In this document: in pieces, positions 45,416 to 56,028 of the stretch
How the letters are laid out: every line of letters starts with the position of its first letter
Position numbering within the stretch: the first letter of the stretch is position 1
Origin: Hyphomicrobium zavarzinii ATCC 27496
GTDB taxonomy: Bacteria; Pseudomonadota; Alphaproteobacteria; Rhizobiales; Hyphomicrobiaceae
Reading direction: 5' to 3'
Length of the DNA: 64,000 nt
Assembly (NCBI RefSeq): GCF_000383415.1
Contig: NZ_KB911256.1
Coordinates: forward strand, 661,348 to 725,347
Program-made: the position numbers and the translations under genes
Notes under the pieces: model-generated
Told to the model about the DNA's origin: nothing
What the model saw: only the letters and a program-made list of their open reading frames with translations
Databases searched by the model: none

Positions 45416-47716
45416 GTGACGACAGCTTCCGAAAGCCACGCGGCCGGCTCTGAACCCGAAAGCTCCGGCAAGTCCGCGTGGGGCGTGCGCTGGATCTTCA
45501 CGGCGACCACGTTCCTGTCCGCTTTCCTGCTTTTCTCCATCCAGCCGATGTTTGCCAAGATGGTGCTGCCGCTTCTGGGTGGCGCGCCGTCGGTGTGGGC
45601 CGTGGCACTTCTGTTTTTCCAGGGCGCCCTGCTGGTCGGCTACGGTTACGCGCATCTCCTGGTGCGCCATGTGCCCGCGCAATCAACCGGCTTCGTGCAT
45701 CTCGCGATCTCGGCGCTCGCCTTCCTCTCCCTGCCGATCGCGATCCCGGCGGGATGGTCGGAGCCGCCGGCGGGTGACCCGTACCTCTGGCAGCTCGGCC
45801 TTTTTGCCGTCGCCATCGGCCTTCCTTTCGTTGCGGTTTCGGCCAACGCGCCGCTGCTCCAGGCCTGGTTCGCGAGAACGGGCCGCAGCGACAGCGCCGA
45901 TCCCTATTTTCTCTATGCCGCATCGAATCTCGGAAGCCTGCTGGCGCTTCTCGGCTATCCCTTCCTGTTCGAGCCGGCCTTCGGCCTCCGCGCGCTCGCG
46001 ACGCTCTGGGCCTTCGGTTTTGCCTTCCTCGTCGTCGCGCTGGCCGTGTGCTTCGTGATGGTGCGTAAAGCTGTGCCCTCTGCGGGACAGCACGTCGAGG
46101 TGGCCGCGCCTGTCGCAGCCGCGCGTCCCGAGCCTACGTGGCGAACCCGCCTTTCGTGGGTTGGCCTCGCGCTGGTGCCGTCCGCGCTGCTCACTGCCTT
46201 CACGACGCACGTGGCGACCGATGTCGCATCCGCGCCGCTCATCTGGGTCATTCCGCTCGCGCTTTATCTCGCGACCTTCGTCGTCGTCTTCCGCGAGCGT
46301 GCGCTGATCCCGCGGCCGCTCCTGCTCGCTCTTCATGCCGTGGCTGTCGTCCTGGCCCTGCTGCAACTCGCGCAGACGGAGAAGGAAACCTGGTTCTACG
46401 CCGCAGGCTTCGGAATCGCGGCGTTCGTCACCGCGACACTCGTCGCCCACCGCACGCTCTACGAGGCGCGTCCCGACGCCCGCCATCTGACAGAATTCTA
46501 CCTGTTGATGTCGCTCGGCGGCGTGCTTGGCGGCGTGTTTGCCGCCCTTATCGCGCCTCAGATCTTCCCCGAGGTGTTCGAATATCCCTTGCTGCTGGCC
46601 CTCAGCTTCGCCTGCCGGCCGGGCGCCCTCGACCTCGCGACGCAAAGCCGTAAATCGCAGGTGCTGCTGCTCGTGGTCGTCGCTGTCATTGCTGCGCTGA
46701 TCGCCTGGGGGCCATCTGTTGCCTACACCTATCAGATCGGATTCGGCGGCTGGGGATCCACGGCCGGCATCGCGGCCGCGCTCGCGGTGCTGGCAGTCAT
46801 CCTCGTTCGCTATCCCCCGCATCTGCTGGCGATCGCGTTGGGGCTCTATCTGGTGGTGACGCTGCTGCCGTCGGGCGTGCACCGGGGCGAGGCGCAGCGC
46901 AGCTATTTCGGCGTCTACAGGGTGATCCAGTCCGACGATGGCCAGTTCAACGTGCTTCAGCACGGAACCACGCTGCACGGCGCCCAACGCATTCGCGATG
47001 AAGCTGGCAATGTCGTCGCCAGCACCACGCCCGCCACGTACTACCATGCCCGCGGCCCCATGGCCTCGGCGGTGCGCCTTACGGGGATGCTCGCCGCCAT
47101 CACCCAGCGGGAAGCCCGCTTCGGTGTCATCGGTCTCGGCGCGGGCTCGCTCGCCTGTCACTCCGCATCGGGGGAGAAGTGGCGCTTTTTTGAGATCGAT
47201 CCGGTGGTCGTCGGCATCGCCAAGTCCAAGTCGTTCACCTTCCTCCTCAACTGCCAGCCGAACGCGGACATCGTGCTGGGCGACGCGCGCCTCACCTTCG
47301 CCAGGGAGCAGGACGACAGCTACGATCTCCTGATCGTGGACGCGTTCTCCTCCGACGCCATTCCCATGCACCTGCTGACGGCCGAGGCGCTGCGCCTCTA
47401 CGCCGCCAAGATCAAGCCGGATGGCGTGGTGGTGCTGCACATCTCCAACCGGTATCTCGATCTGGAGCAGGTGCTCGCTGCCACCCTGCCGACGGTCGGC
47501 GGGCTGCATGGCCTCGTGATCGAGGACTCTTCGGACGACGGCTACCGGATGACCGGCTCGACCGTGGTGGTGTTCGGCAAGAGCTGGCAGGCTGTGGATC
47601 AGTTCCGGGCAATTCCCGGCGCGCGCAATCTTCCCGAGCCCACGCTCAGGCCCTGGACGGACGATTCCTCGGATGTTCTGGGTCCCTTCCTGTCCCAATA
47701 CCGCAAGCGGCACTAG
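45416..47716 (+). CDS. Fused MFS-like membrane / spermidine-synthase-like protein
   Basis: 766 residues from the GTG at 45416 behind GGAGGG. The N-terminal two-thirds hold ~12 hydrophobic segments resembling MFS helices. The C-terminal ~260 residues have a Rossmann methyltransferase-like fold as in spermidine synthase ('FGVIGLGAGSLACHS', 'FFEIDPVVVGIAKS', 'DLLIVDAFSSDAIPMHLLTAEAL'). The usual polyamine-site Asp residues are only partly present, so aminopropyl transfer is uncertain. It lies upstream of the gat cluster on the same strand, 123 bases away. Confidence 0.88.
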   Translation: MTTASESHAAGSEPESSGKSAWGVRWIFTATTFLSAFLLFSIQPMFAKMVLPLLGGAPSVWAVALLFFQGALLVGYGYAHLLVRHVPAQSTGFVHLAISALAFLSLPIAIPAGWSEPPAGDPYLWQLGLFAVAIGLPFVAVSANAPLLQAWFARTGRSDSADPYFLYAASNLGSLLALLGYPFLFEPAFGLRALATLWAFGFAFLVVALAVCFVMVRKAVPSAGQHVEVAAPVAAARPEPTWRTRLSWVGLALVPSALLTAFTTHVATDVASAPLIWVIPLALYLATFVVVFRERALIPRPLLLALHAVAVVLALLQLAQTEKETWFYAAGFGIAAFVTATLVAHRTLYEARPDARHLTEFYLLMSLGGVLGGVFAALIAPQIFPEVFEYPLLLALSFACRPGALDLATQSRKSQVLLLVVVAVIAALIAWGPSVAYTYQIGFGGWGSTAGIAAALAVLAVILVRYPPHLLAIALGLYLVVTLLPSGVHRGEAQRSYFGVYRVIQSDDGQFNVLQHGTTLHGAQRIRDEAGNVVASTTPATYYHARGPMASAVRLTGMLAAITQREARFGVIGLGAGSLACHSASGEKWRFFEIDPVVVGIAKSKSFTFLLNCQPNADIVLGDARLTFAREQDDSYDLLIVDAFSSDAIPMHLLTAEALRLYAAKIKPDGVVVLHISNRYLDLEQVLAATLPTVGGLHGLVIEDSSDDGYRMTGSTVVVFGKSWQAVDQFRAIPGARNLPEPTLRPWTDDSSDVLGPFLSQYRKRH

Positions 47717-47839
47717 GGATTGACCGGAAGCAGGCCCGGCCGGGCGGGGATCGGCCGATGTTGCATGGATAGGGCGAGCCCGCTATGAGGAACACGCGGC
47801 TGCCCGGCCGCCGTTCCTTGAATAACTCGAGCGGAACCC

Positions 47840-48127
47840 ATGCAGGTTGACGAGAAGACCGTGCGGCGCATCGCGCGCCTGGCACGCATCAAGATCACCG
47901 ACGAGGAAGCCAAGAGCCTTGAGGGGGAATTGTCCGGAATCTTGAACTGGGTAGAGCAGTTAGACGAGATCGACACCTCCAACGTCGAGCCCATGACCCG
48001 GGTCGTGGCGCAGGAGCTCAAGAAGCGCGAGGATCGGGTGACCGACGGCGAGATTGCCGACCAGATCGTGAAGAACGCGCCGATGGTCGATGACCACTAT
48101 TTCGTCGTGCCGAAGGTCGTCGAATAG
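47840..48127 (+). CDS. gatC: Asp-tRNA(Asn)/Glu-tRNA(Gln) amidotransferase subunit GatC
   Basis: 95 residues. It wraps around GatA and GatB and stabilises the complex that amidates mischarged Asp-tRNA(Asn) or Glu-tRNA(Gln). '[44 protein letters not shown]' is the family core and '[12 protein letters not shown]' its end. gatA is 766 bases downstream, separated by two small genes. Confidence 0.96.
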   Translation: MQVDEKTVRRIARLARIKITDEEAKSLEGELSGILNWVEQLDEIDTSNVEPMTRVVAQELKKREDRVTDGEIADQIVKNAPMVDDHYFVVPKVVE

Positions 48128-48183
48128 CGGAACGGCCGCTTCCCGGCGCGCGCGTCCCAGGAGAACAAAGCGGAGACTCGGAA

Positions 48184-48459
48184 ATGTCGAAGATATTTGC
48201 GTTGCTCGCCGTCGCTCTGATCGCGACAGGTCTCTTGGTTCTCGCCGTCCCCCGCGAGGAGGGCAGCACCGGAGCTCGCTCGCTTTCGCCCCAGGCGGTG
48301 AGCGACACCCCCGCCTATCTGCTCCGCGCCCGCGAGTTGGCCGAGCAGGTCAACGCGCCGCTCTCGATCCTCTTCGGGCTCGTGAGCCTCTACTACTCTC
48401 GCCGCTCCTACCACATCAACAAAGCCCGCGCCGAGGCCGAGAGAGGCCGCTCGGTCTGA
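48184..48459 (+). CDS. Small membrane-anchored protein between gatC and gatA
   Basis: 91 residues with an N-terminal hydrophobic segment (about 4-21), a soluble middle and a second weaker one (about 58-70) before a basic tail. A GGAGA-type RBS precedes the ATG. Its TGA overlaps an ATG of the next gene (TGATG). Family not recognised. Confidence 0.65.
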   Translation: MSKIFALLAVALIATGLLVLAVPREEGSTGARSLSPQAVSDTPAYLLRARELAEQVNAPLSILFGLVSLYYSRRSYHINKARAEAERGRSV

Positions 48460-48890
48460 TGAGATCTGATCCGCACATGAAAATCCGCACACTGTTCCTC
48501 ACGCTCGCCCTTGCCGTCTTCGCAACGGCGGCTGCCGAAGCCAAAGATCGCGCTACTTTTCTCACTGGCCAGTACGCCACTGACGAGCAGTGCGCGAAAC
48601 TGAGGAAGATCGAGTCCGGCACGGAGAAGAACGTCAGCACCGTGCCCGAGCTGCTCGATGCCGAAGGCTTTCACAGCTGGGAAGGCGGCTGCGAGTTCAC
48701 CAAGGTGTTCGAGCACGAGCCGGGCAGCTCGTGGCTCGCGTTCATGATCTGCAGCGAAGGCGCGTCTATCACGCCCGAGACCTACGTTTTCACCAAGCAC
48801 GAGAACGAGGACGGCTTCGAGGTGTCTCACTCCAACCGCGAGGAAGCACCCGAGACCTACAAGCGCTGCGACGCCAATATAGGGAACTAG
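48459..48890 (+). CDS. Secreted small protein between gatC and gatA
   Basis: 143 residues from the ATG at 48459 that overlaps the previous stop, or 137 from the ATG at 48477; the second places the signal peptide ('MKIRTLFLTLALAVFATAAAEA') at the very start. The mature part has four Cys ('EQCAKL', 'GGCEFTK', 'MICSEG', 'KRCDANIGN') that could form two disulfides in the periplasm. Function unknown. gatA begins four bases after its stop. Confidence 0.72.
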   Translation: MRSDPHMKIRTLFLTLALAVFATAAAEAKDRATFLTGQYATDEQCAKLRKIESGTEKNVSTVPELLDAEGFHSWEGGCEFTKVFEHEPGSSWLAFMICSEGASITPETYVFTKHENEDGFEVSHSNREEAPETYKRCDANIGN

Positions 48891-48893
48891 ACT

Positions 48894-50411
48894 GTGAGCG
48901 ATCTCACTGACCTGACGCTGGCGGAAGCGCGCGATGGCCTCAAAGCCAAATCGTTTTCTGCAACGGAGCTGACGAAAGCCCACATCGAGGCCATCGAGGC
49001 TGCAAATCCGGCGTTGAACGCCTACGTGCTGGCGACGCCGGAGCACGCTCTGGCTCAGGCCAAGGAAGCCGATGCGCGCCTTGCCAAGGGCGAGGCACGC
49101 CCTCTCGAAGGCCTGCCCCTCGGCAACAAGGATCTCTTTTGCACCAACGGCGTCCGTACCACCGCGTGCTCCAGGATCCTGGGCGACTTCACGCCGACCT
49201 ATGAATCGACCGTCGGCGCCAATCTCTGGAATGCCGGCGCCGTGATGCTCGGCAAGCTCAACAACGACGAGTTCGCCATGGGCTCGTCCAACGAGACCAG
49301 CGCCTTCGGCCCCGTGGTCTCGCCCTGGCGGCGCACCGGCAAGACGGACAAGCTCGTGCCCGGCGGCTCGTCGGGCGGCTCGTCGGCGGCCGTCGCGGCC
49401 AACCTCTGCCTCGCGGCAACCGCAACCGATACCGGCGGCTCCATTCGCCAGCCCGCGGCTCTCACGGGAACGGTCGGCATAAAGCCCACCTATGGCCGCT
49501 GCTCGCGCTGGGGCATCGTGGCCTTCGCCTCCTCGCTCGATCAGGCCGGTCCCATCGCCAAGACCGTGCGCGATGCCGCCATCATGCTGGGCTCCATGGC
49601 GGGGCACGATCCCAAGGATACGACCTCGGTGGACGCGCCCGTGCCGAACTACGAGGCGGCCCTTGCCAAGGGCGTGAAGGGCCTGCGCGTCGGCGTGCCG
49701 AAGGAATACCGCGTCGAGGGCATGTCGAAGGAGATCGAGAAGCTCTGGGGCGACGGCATCGAATGGCTGAAGGCAGCCGGTGCCACCATTCACGAGATCA
49801 GCCTGCCGCACACCAAGTACGCGCTGCCCGCCTATTACATCGTCGCGCCCGCCGAGGCGTCGTCGAACCTCGCCCGCTACGACGGCGTGCGCTACGGCCT
49901 CCGCGTGCCCGGTAAGGATGTGATCGACACGTACGAGAACACGCGCGCCGCAGGCTTCGGCAAGGAGGTGCGCCGGCGCATCCTCATCGGCACCTACGTG
50001 CTCTCGGCCGGCTACTATGACGCCTATTACCTCAAGGCGCAGAAGATCCGCACCTTGATCAAGCGCGATTTCGACGAGGCCTGGAGCAAGGTGGACGTCG
50101 TGCTGACGCCGACGACGCCTTCGCCTGCCTTCGCGTTCGGCGAGAAGACGGGCGATCCCATCGCCATGTATCTCGAGGACATCTTCACGGTGACGGTGAA
50201 CATGGCGGGCCTGCCGGGCCTCTCCGTGCCGGCCGGTCTCTCCTCGGAAGGAACGCCGCTCGGGCTCCAGCTCATCGGCAAGCCGTTCGACGAGGCGACG
50301 CTGTTCCAGGCCGCGCAGGCGATCGAGGATGCGGCGGGACGCTTCACTGTGGGCGATCGATGGTGGGCCGCGCCGAGCTCAGGCGCCAAGAAGAAGCCGG
50401 GAGGCAAGTGA
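48894..50411 (+). CDS. gatA: Asp-tRNA(Asn)/Glu-tRNA(Gln) amidotransferase subunit GatA
   Basis: 505 residues from the GTG at 48894. This amidase-signature subunit releases ammonia from Gln or Asn. The catalytic Lys is in '[11 protein letters not shown]', the cis-Ser and nucleophile Ser in '[34 protein letters not shown]'. It is four bases after the secreted-protein gene and one base before the chorismate-mutase-like gene. Confidence 0.97.
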   Translation: MSDLTDLTLAEARDGLKAKSFSATELTKAHIEAIEAANPALNAYVLATPEHALAQAKEADARLAKGEARPLEGLPLGNKDLFCTNGVRTTACSRILGDFTPTYESTVGANLWNAGAVMLGKLNNDEFAMGSSNETSAFGPVVSPWRRTGKTDKLVPGGSSGGSSAAVAANLCLAATATDTGGSIRQPAALTGTVGIKPTYGRCSRWGIVAFASSLDQAGPIAKTVRDAAIMLGSMAGHDPKDTTSVDAPVPNYEAALAKGVKGLRVGVPKEYRVEGMSKEIEKLWGDGIEWLKAAGATIHEISLPHTKYALPAYYIVAPAEASSNLARYDGVRYGLRVPGKDVIDTYENTRAAGFGKEVRRRILIGTYVLSAGYYDAYYLKAQKIRTLIKRDFDEAWSKVDVVLTPTTPSPAFAFGEKTGDPIAMYLEDIFTVTVNMAGLPGLSVPAGLSSEGTPLGLQLIGKPFDEATLFQAAQAIEDAAGRFTVGDRWWAAPSSGAKKKPGGK

Positions 50412-50412
50412 G

Positions 50413-50748
50413 ATGGATCCGAAGCGACCCTGGGAATGCGCGGACATGAGTCAGGTCCGCTCCGAGATCGACCGCATCGACGCCGCGCTGGTCGATCTCA
50501 TCGCAGAGCGTTTCGGCTACGTCGAGCGTGCTTGGCAGCTCAAGAAGGATCCGAGTGAGGCCAGTGTGCCTTGGCGCATCCAGCAGGTGATCGACAAGGT
50601 CAAGACCCAGGCGCGCCAGCGCGGCCTGCCCGCCGAGATGATCGACATGGTCGGCGCTCAGTGGCGCAACATGATTGGCTGGTTCGTCCAGTACGAGGAA
50701 GAGAAGCTGCGCAAGCAGGAAGCGAGCAGCGGCGGGCCGCGGGAATGA
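50413..50748 (+). CDS. AroQ-type chorismate mutase-like protein
   Basis: 111 residues from the ATG at 50413. A single AroQ helical domain: 'VRSEIDRIDAALVDLIAERFGYVERAWQLKKD' carries the Arg and Lys expected in the active site, and 'MIDMVGAQWRNMIGWFVQYEEEKL' the last helix. Stand-alone AroQ mutases feed prephenate synthesis; the isochorismate-pyruvate lyase variant is similar and cannot be excluded. The gene is embedded in the gat cluster, and its TGA overlaps the next ATG. Confidence 0.82.
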   Translation: MDPKRPWECADMSQVRSEIDRIDAALVDLIAERFGYVERAWQLKKDPSEASVPWRIQQVIDKVKTQARQRGLPAEMIDMVGAQWRNMIGWFVQYEEEKLRKQEASSGGPRE

Positions 50749-51041
50749 TTGCGATCAACTCGTTCGACCCTATGACGTTGATCCTGCTGGCGGCGGCCAA
50801 CCCGGCGGTGATCACCGTTGCCATGATCATGGGCCGCAGCGCGGATCAGTGGCAGAAGCTGCCGGTCGCCGCCTTCGCGGCCTCGCTCGCGGGTTTCGCG
50901 CTCTATTGGATCGGCGGCCAGATCGGGGTTTTCGCCATTCATGCCATCGGCGGCGAAGCGGCGATCTTCATGCTTCAATTCGTATTCGGCCTGGTCTGGG
51001 CGGCGCTCGCGTATAGCCTGCGCGCCCGCGGGACGCGCTGA
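50745..51041 (+). CDS. Small membrane protein between gatA and gatB
   Basis: 98 residues, start overlapping the mutase-like stop (ATGA). Three hydrophobic segments (about 9-29, 38-60, 66-92). It hides inside a longer frame that opens upstream. gatB follows after 15 bases. Family not recognised. Confidence 0.72.
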   Translation: MIAINSFDPMTLILLAAANPAVITVAMIMGRSADQWQKLPVAAFAASLAGFALYWIGGQIGVFAIHAIGGEAAIFMLQFVFGLVWAALAYSLRARGTR

Positions 51042-51056
51042 GAGGAGAAATTCAAG

Positions 51057-52541
51057 ATGCGGGACGCGGCCAAGAGCGGCGGAAAATCCAAAGCGAGCAA
51101 CCTGATCGCGGGCGCGACCGGCGATTGGGAGGTCGTGATCGGCATGGAGGTGCACGCCCAGGTCGCCTCCGCCTCGAAGCTGTTCTCCGGATCGTCCACG
51201 GCCTTCGGCGCCGAGCCGAACAGCCACGTCTCCCTGGTGGATGCGGCCATGCCCGGCATGTTGCCCGTCATCAACGAGGAGTGCATCGCACAGGCCGTTC
51301 GCACGGGGCTCGGCCTCAAGGCCGAGATCAACCTGAAAAGCGTTTTCGACCGCAAGAACTACTTCTATCCCGACCTTCCCCAGGGCTACCAGATCAGCCA
51401 GTACAAGCAGCCGATCGTGGGCGAGGGTGAGATCGAGATCGACGTCGACGGCGAGACGAAGCGCGTCGGCATCGAGCGCCTGCACCTCGAGCAGGACGCT
51501 GGCAAGTCGATCCACGACCAGAGCCCGGATTACTCCTACGTCGATCTCAACCGCTCGGGCGTAGCCCTGATGGAGATCGTCTCGAAGCCGGACCTGAGGT
51601 CCGCGAAGGAAGCGCAGGCCTATGTCACGAAGCTGCGCACGATCCTGCGCTATCTCGGGACCTGCGATGGCGACATGGAGAAGGGCAACCTTCGCGCCGA
51701 CGTGAACGTGTCGGTCAGGAAGCCCGGCGACAAGCTCGGCACGCGCTGCGAGATCAAGAACGTGAACTCGATCCGCTTCATCGGCCAGGCCGTCGAGGTC
51801 GAGGCCCGCAGGCAGATCGACATCATCGAGGACGGCGGCGCCGTTGACCAGGAGACGCGCCTGTTCGACCCCGGCAAGGGCGAGACGCGCTCCATGCGCT
51901 CGAAGGAAGAGGCGCACGACTATCGCTACTTCCCGGATCCCGACCTGCTGCCGCTCGAGTTCGATCAGTCCTACGTCGACGATCTCGCCGCTCATCTGCC
52001 GGAGCTGCCGGACCAGAAGCACGCCCGCTTTGTGAAGGAGTACGGGCTCTCTGCCTACGACGCGAGTGTGCTGGTCGCCGAGCGTGACAACGCCGATTAC
52101 TTCGAGGCGGTCGCCAGGGGCCGCGACGGCAAGCTCGCAGCGAACTGGGTCATCAACGAGCTGTTCGGCCGCCTGAACAAGGAAGGCAAGGACATAGAGC
52201 ACAGCCCGGTCTCATCCGCGCAACTCGGCGGCCTCGTCGATCTCATCTCCGCCGGCACCATCTCCGGCAAGATCGCCAAGGATCTGTTCGAGATTCTCTG
52301 GACCGAGGGCGGCGATCCCGCCGAGATCGTCGAGAAGCGCGGCATGAAGCAGGTGACGGACACCGGCGCCATCGAGAAGGCTGTGGACGAGATCATCGCC
52401 GCCAACCCCGACAAGGTGGAGCAGGCCAAGGCCAAGCCCTCCATGCTGGGCTGGTTCGTCGGTCAGGTCATGAAGAGCACGGGCGGAAAGGCCAATCCCG
52501 CCGCCGTGAACGAGATCCTGAAGACGAAGCTCGGCCTCTGA
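51057..52541 (+). CDS. gatB: Asp-tRNA(Asn)/Glu-tRNA(Gln) amidotransferase subunit GatB
   Basis: 494 residues. It phosphorylates and amidates the mischarged aminoacyl-tRNA. '[22 protein letters not shown]' is the cradle start, '[15 protein letters not shown]' and '[13 protein letters not shown]' the kinase site, and the C-terminal YqeY-like tail ('[33 protein letters not shown]') recognises tRNA. Last gene of the cluster. Confidence 0.97.
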   Translation: MRDAAKSGGKSKASNLIAGATGDWEVVIGMEVHAQVASASKLFSGSSTAFGAEPNSHVSLVDAAMPGMLPVINEECIAQAVRTGLGLKAEINLKSVFDRKNYFYPDLPQGYQISQYKQPIVGEGEIEIDVDGETKRVGIERLHLEQDAGKSIHDQSPDYSYVDLNRSGVALMEIVSKPDLRSAKEAQAYVTKLRTILRYLGTCDGDMEKGNLRADVNVSVRKPGDKLGTRCEIKNVNSIRFIGQAVEVEARRQIDIIEDGGAVDQETRLFDPGKGETRSMRSKEEAHDYRYFPDPDLLPLEFDQSYVDDLAAHLPELPDQKHARFVKEYGLSAYDASVLVAERDNADYFEAVARGRDGKLAANWVINELFGRLNKEGKDIEHSPVSSAQLGGLVDLISAGTISGKIAKDLFEILWTEGGDPAEIVEKRGMKQVTDTGAIEKAVDEIIAANPDKVEQAKAKPSMLGWFVGQVMKSTGGKANPAAVNEILKTKLGL

Positions 52542-52721
52542 CAGAGCCGGGCTGTGTCCCTCCTGGCGGCTTCCGGCCGAAAACCGCCCGCGTGAGCGCT
52601 GCGGCCTTGCTGACACACGCTGTCAGATTTCTGTGTTCGGCTGACCGCCGCCTGTTGCAAGCGCGAAGCGTCTCGGCAACCTGGACGAGGGATTCGGCCG
52701 GATAGTTCTCTGAGAGGACAC

Positions 52722-53252
52722 ATGAACCTCGTTTGGGCAGTGGTCAGGCGCGGGTTTGCGCGAGGAAGCCTTGCGGCGCTGGCGATGACGCTCGTCGTCA
52801 CGACGGCGCCCGCGGTCGACGCGGCGCCTCAAGCCGTGGGGCCGTTCGCGAGCCTCGAAGGCTGGTGGGGCGGTGCGGGCCGCCTGCGCTTCAAGGACGG
52901 CCGCAACGAAGACGTCAAATGCCGCGCCACCTACATCATCGAAGGCGACGCCAACACGCTGAAGCAGACGATCCGCTGCGCTTCCGGGAGCGGAAAGATC
53001 GAGGTGAAGAGCACCGTCGCGCATAGCAACGGCAAGCTCAGCGGCGAGTGGACTGAGCAGATGTACAACGTCAACGGCGTGCTGGACGGCGAGGTCACGC
53101 CGCGCGGGTTCCGCGTCACGGTCAAGGGCACCAAGGGCACCGAGCTTTCCGCGAACATGGACATCATCGTGAAAGATACGAAGCAGATGGTGGAGATCCA
53201 GTTCTTCAGCGAGACGCTGATCGGACTCACGCTGCTCTTGAACAAGGGCTGA
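52722..53252 (+). CDS. Secreted beta-rich protein, unknown function
   Basis: 176 residues with a signal peptide ('[21 protein letters not shown]', about 15-35). The mature part alternates short strands and resembles small calycin-like periplasmic proteins of Rhizobiales ('[28 protein letters not shown]'). Two Cys (in 'VKCRA' and 'IRCASG') may pair. Single gene; a heptanucleotide repeat follows its stop. Confidence 0.75.
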
Positions 53253-53263
53253 TCCCGCCCTTC

Positions 53264-53331
<68 letters not shown>

Positions 53332-53802
53332 TCACGCGCTCAGCGGGAACCCGTCCGTCTGCCTCAGCGCCTCCCCGAGCACCATCGCGGCGGCGACGGC
53401 GATGTTGAGCGAGCGCAGGCCGCTCCGCATCGGGACGCGGATACGGGCGTCCGCACGCTGATGAACGGAGTCCGGCACGCCCGCGCTTTCACGTCCGAGC
53501 AGCAGCACGTCGCTTTTGTGAAAGTGGAAGCCGGTGTGGGTCTCGTCGGCGTGCGTCGTGAGCAGAACGAGTCGCGGCTGAGGGGAGGCAACCCTGAGCG
53601 CGGCGTCGAACGCGGCAAAGCTCTCGTGACGACAGACTTCGGCGTGATCCAAATAGTCGAGTCCCGCCCTCCGGAATGATCTATCGCTGAAATCAAACGC
53701 GGCGGGTCCGATTAGATCAATTGGAACGCCAAGACAGGCCGAAAGTCGAAGAATGGTGCCAGTATTTTGCGGTATGTCGGGCTGATAAAGAGCAACGCGC
53801 AT
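53332..53802 (-). CDS. trmL: tRNA (cytidine(34)-2'-O)-methyltransferase TrmL
   Basis: 156 residues of the SPOUT family, using SAM to methylate the wobble ribose of leucine tRNAs. '[26 protein letters not shown]' opens the protein, and the knot region '[49 protein letters not shown]' forms the SAM site. Single gene. Confidence 0.95.
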
Positions 53803-54149
53803 TTGAGATCCTGTCGTAATTGAAAGTGTGCGCCACTTTGACCCGCGCGGCTCGAGTTAAGTCGTCTTGAGCAGCTTGGCAAACGGTGCAAGAAGAAGAG
53901 CCGATTGAGGCAAAGCGGTCGCTCGGGCCGTTGAAAGATCCAGTTTTACGCTGCGATCGGACGGCGCGCTTCTTGCGCAACAGGCAGGCCTCGGTTAGTG
54001 CTTCAAGTCCACAGGGTTTGGCGTTTCGTTCGACTGTAATCGGTGTTCGAACGCCGAACGCGACCTGAGATTGCTGAGTGTTACTAACCGATCTCCGGCT
54101 CCGCAAAGCGCTTCGCGCTGGTTGAACATCCTCGAAATTGGAGGGGTAC
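53803..54149. other. Divergent intergenic region trmL / petA
   Basis: 347 bases with the petABC promoter region. A loose inverted repeat of GGCGTT/TTCGAACGCC lies near 54018-54053. No gene seen and no FNR-type TTGAT-N4-ATCAA site. Confidence 0.45.
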
Positions 54150-54722
54150 GTGGCAAGTGAAGTCGAAGAGCCGAATCGCCGTGATTTCCTTGTCATTGCA
54201 GGCAATGCATTCGCAGCGGTAGGCGCGGCCATTACGCTGTGGCCGTTTATTTCGCAAATGAATCCCGACGCTGGCGCTCAGGCCTTGGCGTCCGTCGAAA
54301 TCGATCTTTCTCCCGTGAAGGAAGGTCAGGCAATCACCGCCATGTGGCGTGGCAAGCCGATCTTCATCCGCAACCGCACGCCTGAAGAGATCAAGACCGC
54401 AGAGGCCATGAACCCGGCCGACCTGCCGGACCACTCGGCCCGCAACGATATGCTGCCCGAGACGACCCCTGCTCTCGACGCCAACCGCGTCAAGAAGGGC
54501 AAGGAGAACTGGCTGATCCTGATTGGCATCTGCACCCATCTCGGCTGCATCCCCAAGGGTCAGGCCATGGGCGACTCGAAGGGAGACTTTGGCGGCTGGT
54601 TCTGCCCCTGCCACGGTTCGCATTACGACACGTCGGGTCGCATTCGGAAGGGCCCGGCGCCGCGTAACCTCGAGGTGCCGCCCTACGAGTTCGTCTCCGA
54701 CAACAAGATCAAGATCGGCTGA
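54150..54722 (+). CDS. petA: Ubiquinol-cytochrome c reductase iron-sulfur (Rieske) subunit
   Basis: 190 residues from the GTG at 54150, five bases after GGAGGGG; a TTG at 54138 would overlap that site. A Tat-type Arg-Arg (10-11, 'NRRDFLV') precedes the membrane anchor (~14-38). Cluster ligands are in CTHLGC (Cys128, His130) and CPCHG (Cys152, His155), with Cys133 and Cys154 forming the disulfide. It transfers electrons from ubiquinol to cytochrome c1. First gene of petABC. Confidence 0.97.
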   Translation: MASEVEEPNRRDFLVIAGNAFAAVGAAITLWPFISQMNPDAGAQALASVEIDLSPVKEGQAITAMWRGKPIFIRNRTPEEIKTAEAMNPADLPDHSARNDMLPETTPALDANRVKKGKENWLILIGICTHLGCIPKGQAMGDSKGDFGGWFCPCHGSHYDTSGRIRKGPAPRNLEVPPYEFVSDNKIKIG

Positions 54723-54736
54723 GAGGGTCGCGCCCG

Positions 54737-56014
54737 ATGGAGCATACGTCTAGCTACGAGCCGAAATCCGCATTTGGCAAATGGTGGGATGACCGCCTGC
54801 CGGTCGCACGCTTGATGCACGGCCAGTTCGTTGATTTCCCGACGCCTCGCAACCTCAACTACCTCTGGACATTCGGCGGCATCCTCACGTTCTGCCTCGT
54901 CGCGCAGATCGTGACCGGCATCGTGCTCGCCATGCACTACCAGCCGAGTGCGCATGAAGCCTTCAACTCCGTTGAGGCCATCCGCCGCGACGTGAACTTC
55001 GGCTGGCTGCTTCGCAACTTCCACGCGGTCGGCGCGTCGATGTTCTTCATCGCCGTCTACATCCATATCTTCCGTGGCCTCTACTACGGCTCCTACAAGG
55101 CTCCGCGCGAGGTGCTCTGGATCCTGGGCGTGCTGATCTTCCTCGTGATGATGGCCACGGCCTTCATGGGCTACGCGCTTCCCTGGGGACAGATGAGCTT
55201 CTGGGGCGTCACCGTCATCACCAACCTGTTCTCGTCGCTGAACGAGATCATTCCCGGCGTCGGTACCGCCATCGTCGAATGGCTGTGGGGCGGCTACTCC
55301 GTTTCCGGCACCACGCTGAACCGCTTCTTCGCGCTGCATTACCTGCTGCCGTTCGTTCTCTTCGGCATTGTCGTGCTGCACATCTGGGCGCTGCACGTGG
55401 CCGGCCAGAACAACCCGACCGGCCTCGACATCAAGACCAAGTCGGACGCCGTGCCGATGTTCCCCTACGCGGTCGCCAAGGATGCCGTCGGCCTCTTCGC
55501 CTTCCTCATCCTGTTCGGCTGGTTCGTCTTCTATGTGCCCGACTACCTGGGTCACGCCGACAACTACATCGAGGCGAACCCGCTGGTGACCCCGCCGCAC
55601 ATCGTGCCCGAATGGTACTTCCTGCCGTTCTACGCGATCCTGCGTGCCATCCCCTCGAAGCTCGGCGGCGTCATCGCCATGTTCTCCGCCATCGCTGTGC
55701 TGCTCTTCGTGCCGTGGCTCGATACCAGCCGCGTCCGCTCGGCCAAGTACCGCCCGCTCTACAAGTGGTTCTTCTGGCTTCTGGTCATCTCGGCCGTGGC
55801 TCTGGGCTACCTCGGAGCAAAGCCCGCTGAAGGCGCTTACGTGACCTGGTCGCGCATCTTCACCGCCTACTATTTCGCCCACTTCCTGATCGTGATGCCG
55901 ATCCTCGGTCTGATCGAAACGCCGACGGCGTTGCCGAAGTCCATATCGGCCTCGGTCTTGCCGGGAGGCTCCGGAACGCCCCAGGGCGCGGCCGCAGCTC
56001 CAGAGACGCGCTGA
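54737..56014 (+). CDS. petB: Cytochrome b subunit of the bc1 complex
   Basis: 425 residues with eight or nine transmembrane helices. Heme ligand His pairs lie in helices B and D ('[26 protein letters not shown]' and '[27 protein letters not shown]'). The quinol-site 'PEWYF' is present ('[17 protein letters not shown]'). It starts 14 bases after petA and precedes petC by 14 bases. Confidence 0.98.
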   Translation: MEHTSSYEPKSAFGKWWDDRLPVARLMHGQFVDFPTPRNLNYLWTFGGILTFCLVAQIVTGIVLAMHYQPSAHEAFNSVEAIRRDVNFGWLLRNFHAVGASMFFIAVYIHIFRGLYYGSYKAPREVLWILGVLIFLVMMATAFMGYALPWGQMSFWGVTVITNLFSSLNEIIPGVGTAIVEWLWGGYSVSGTTLNRFFALHYLLPFVLFGIVVLHIWALHVAGQNNPTGLDIKTKSDAVPMFPYAVAKDAVGLFAFLILFGWFVFYVPDYLGHADNYIEANPLVTPPHIVPEWYFLPFYAILRAIPSKLGGVIAMFSAIAVLLFVPWLDTSRVRSAKYRPLYKWFFWLLVISAVALGYLGAKPAEGAYVTWSRIFTAYYFAHFLIVMPILGLIETPTALPKSISASVLPGGSGTPQGAAAAPETR

Positions 56015-56028
56015 GCGAGGGACATCCG

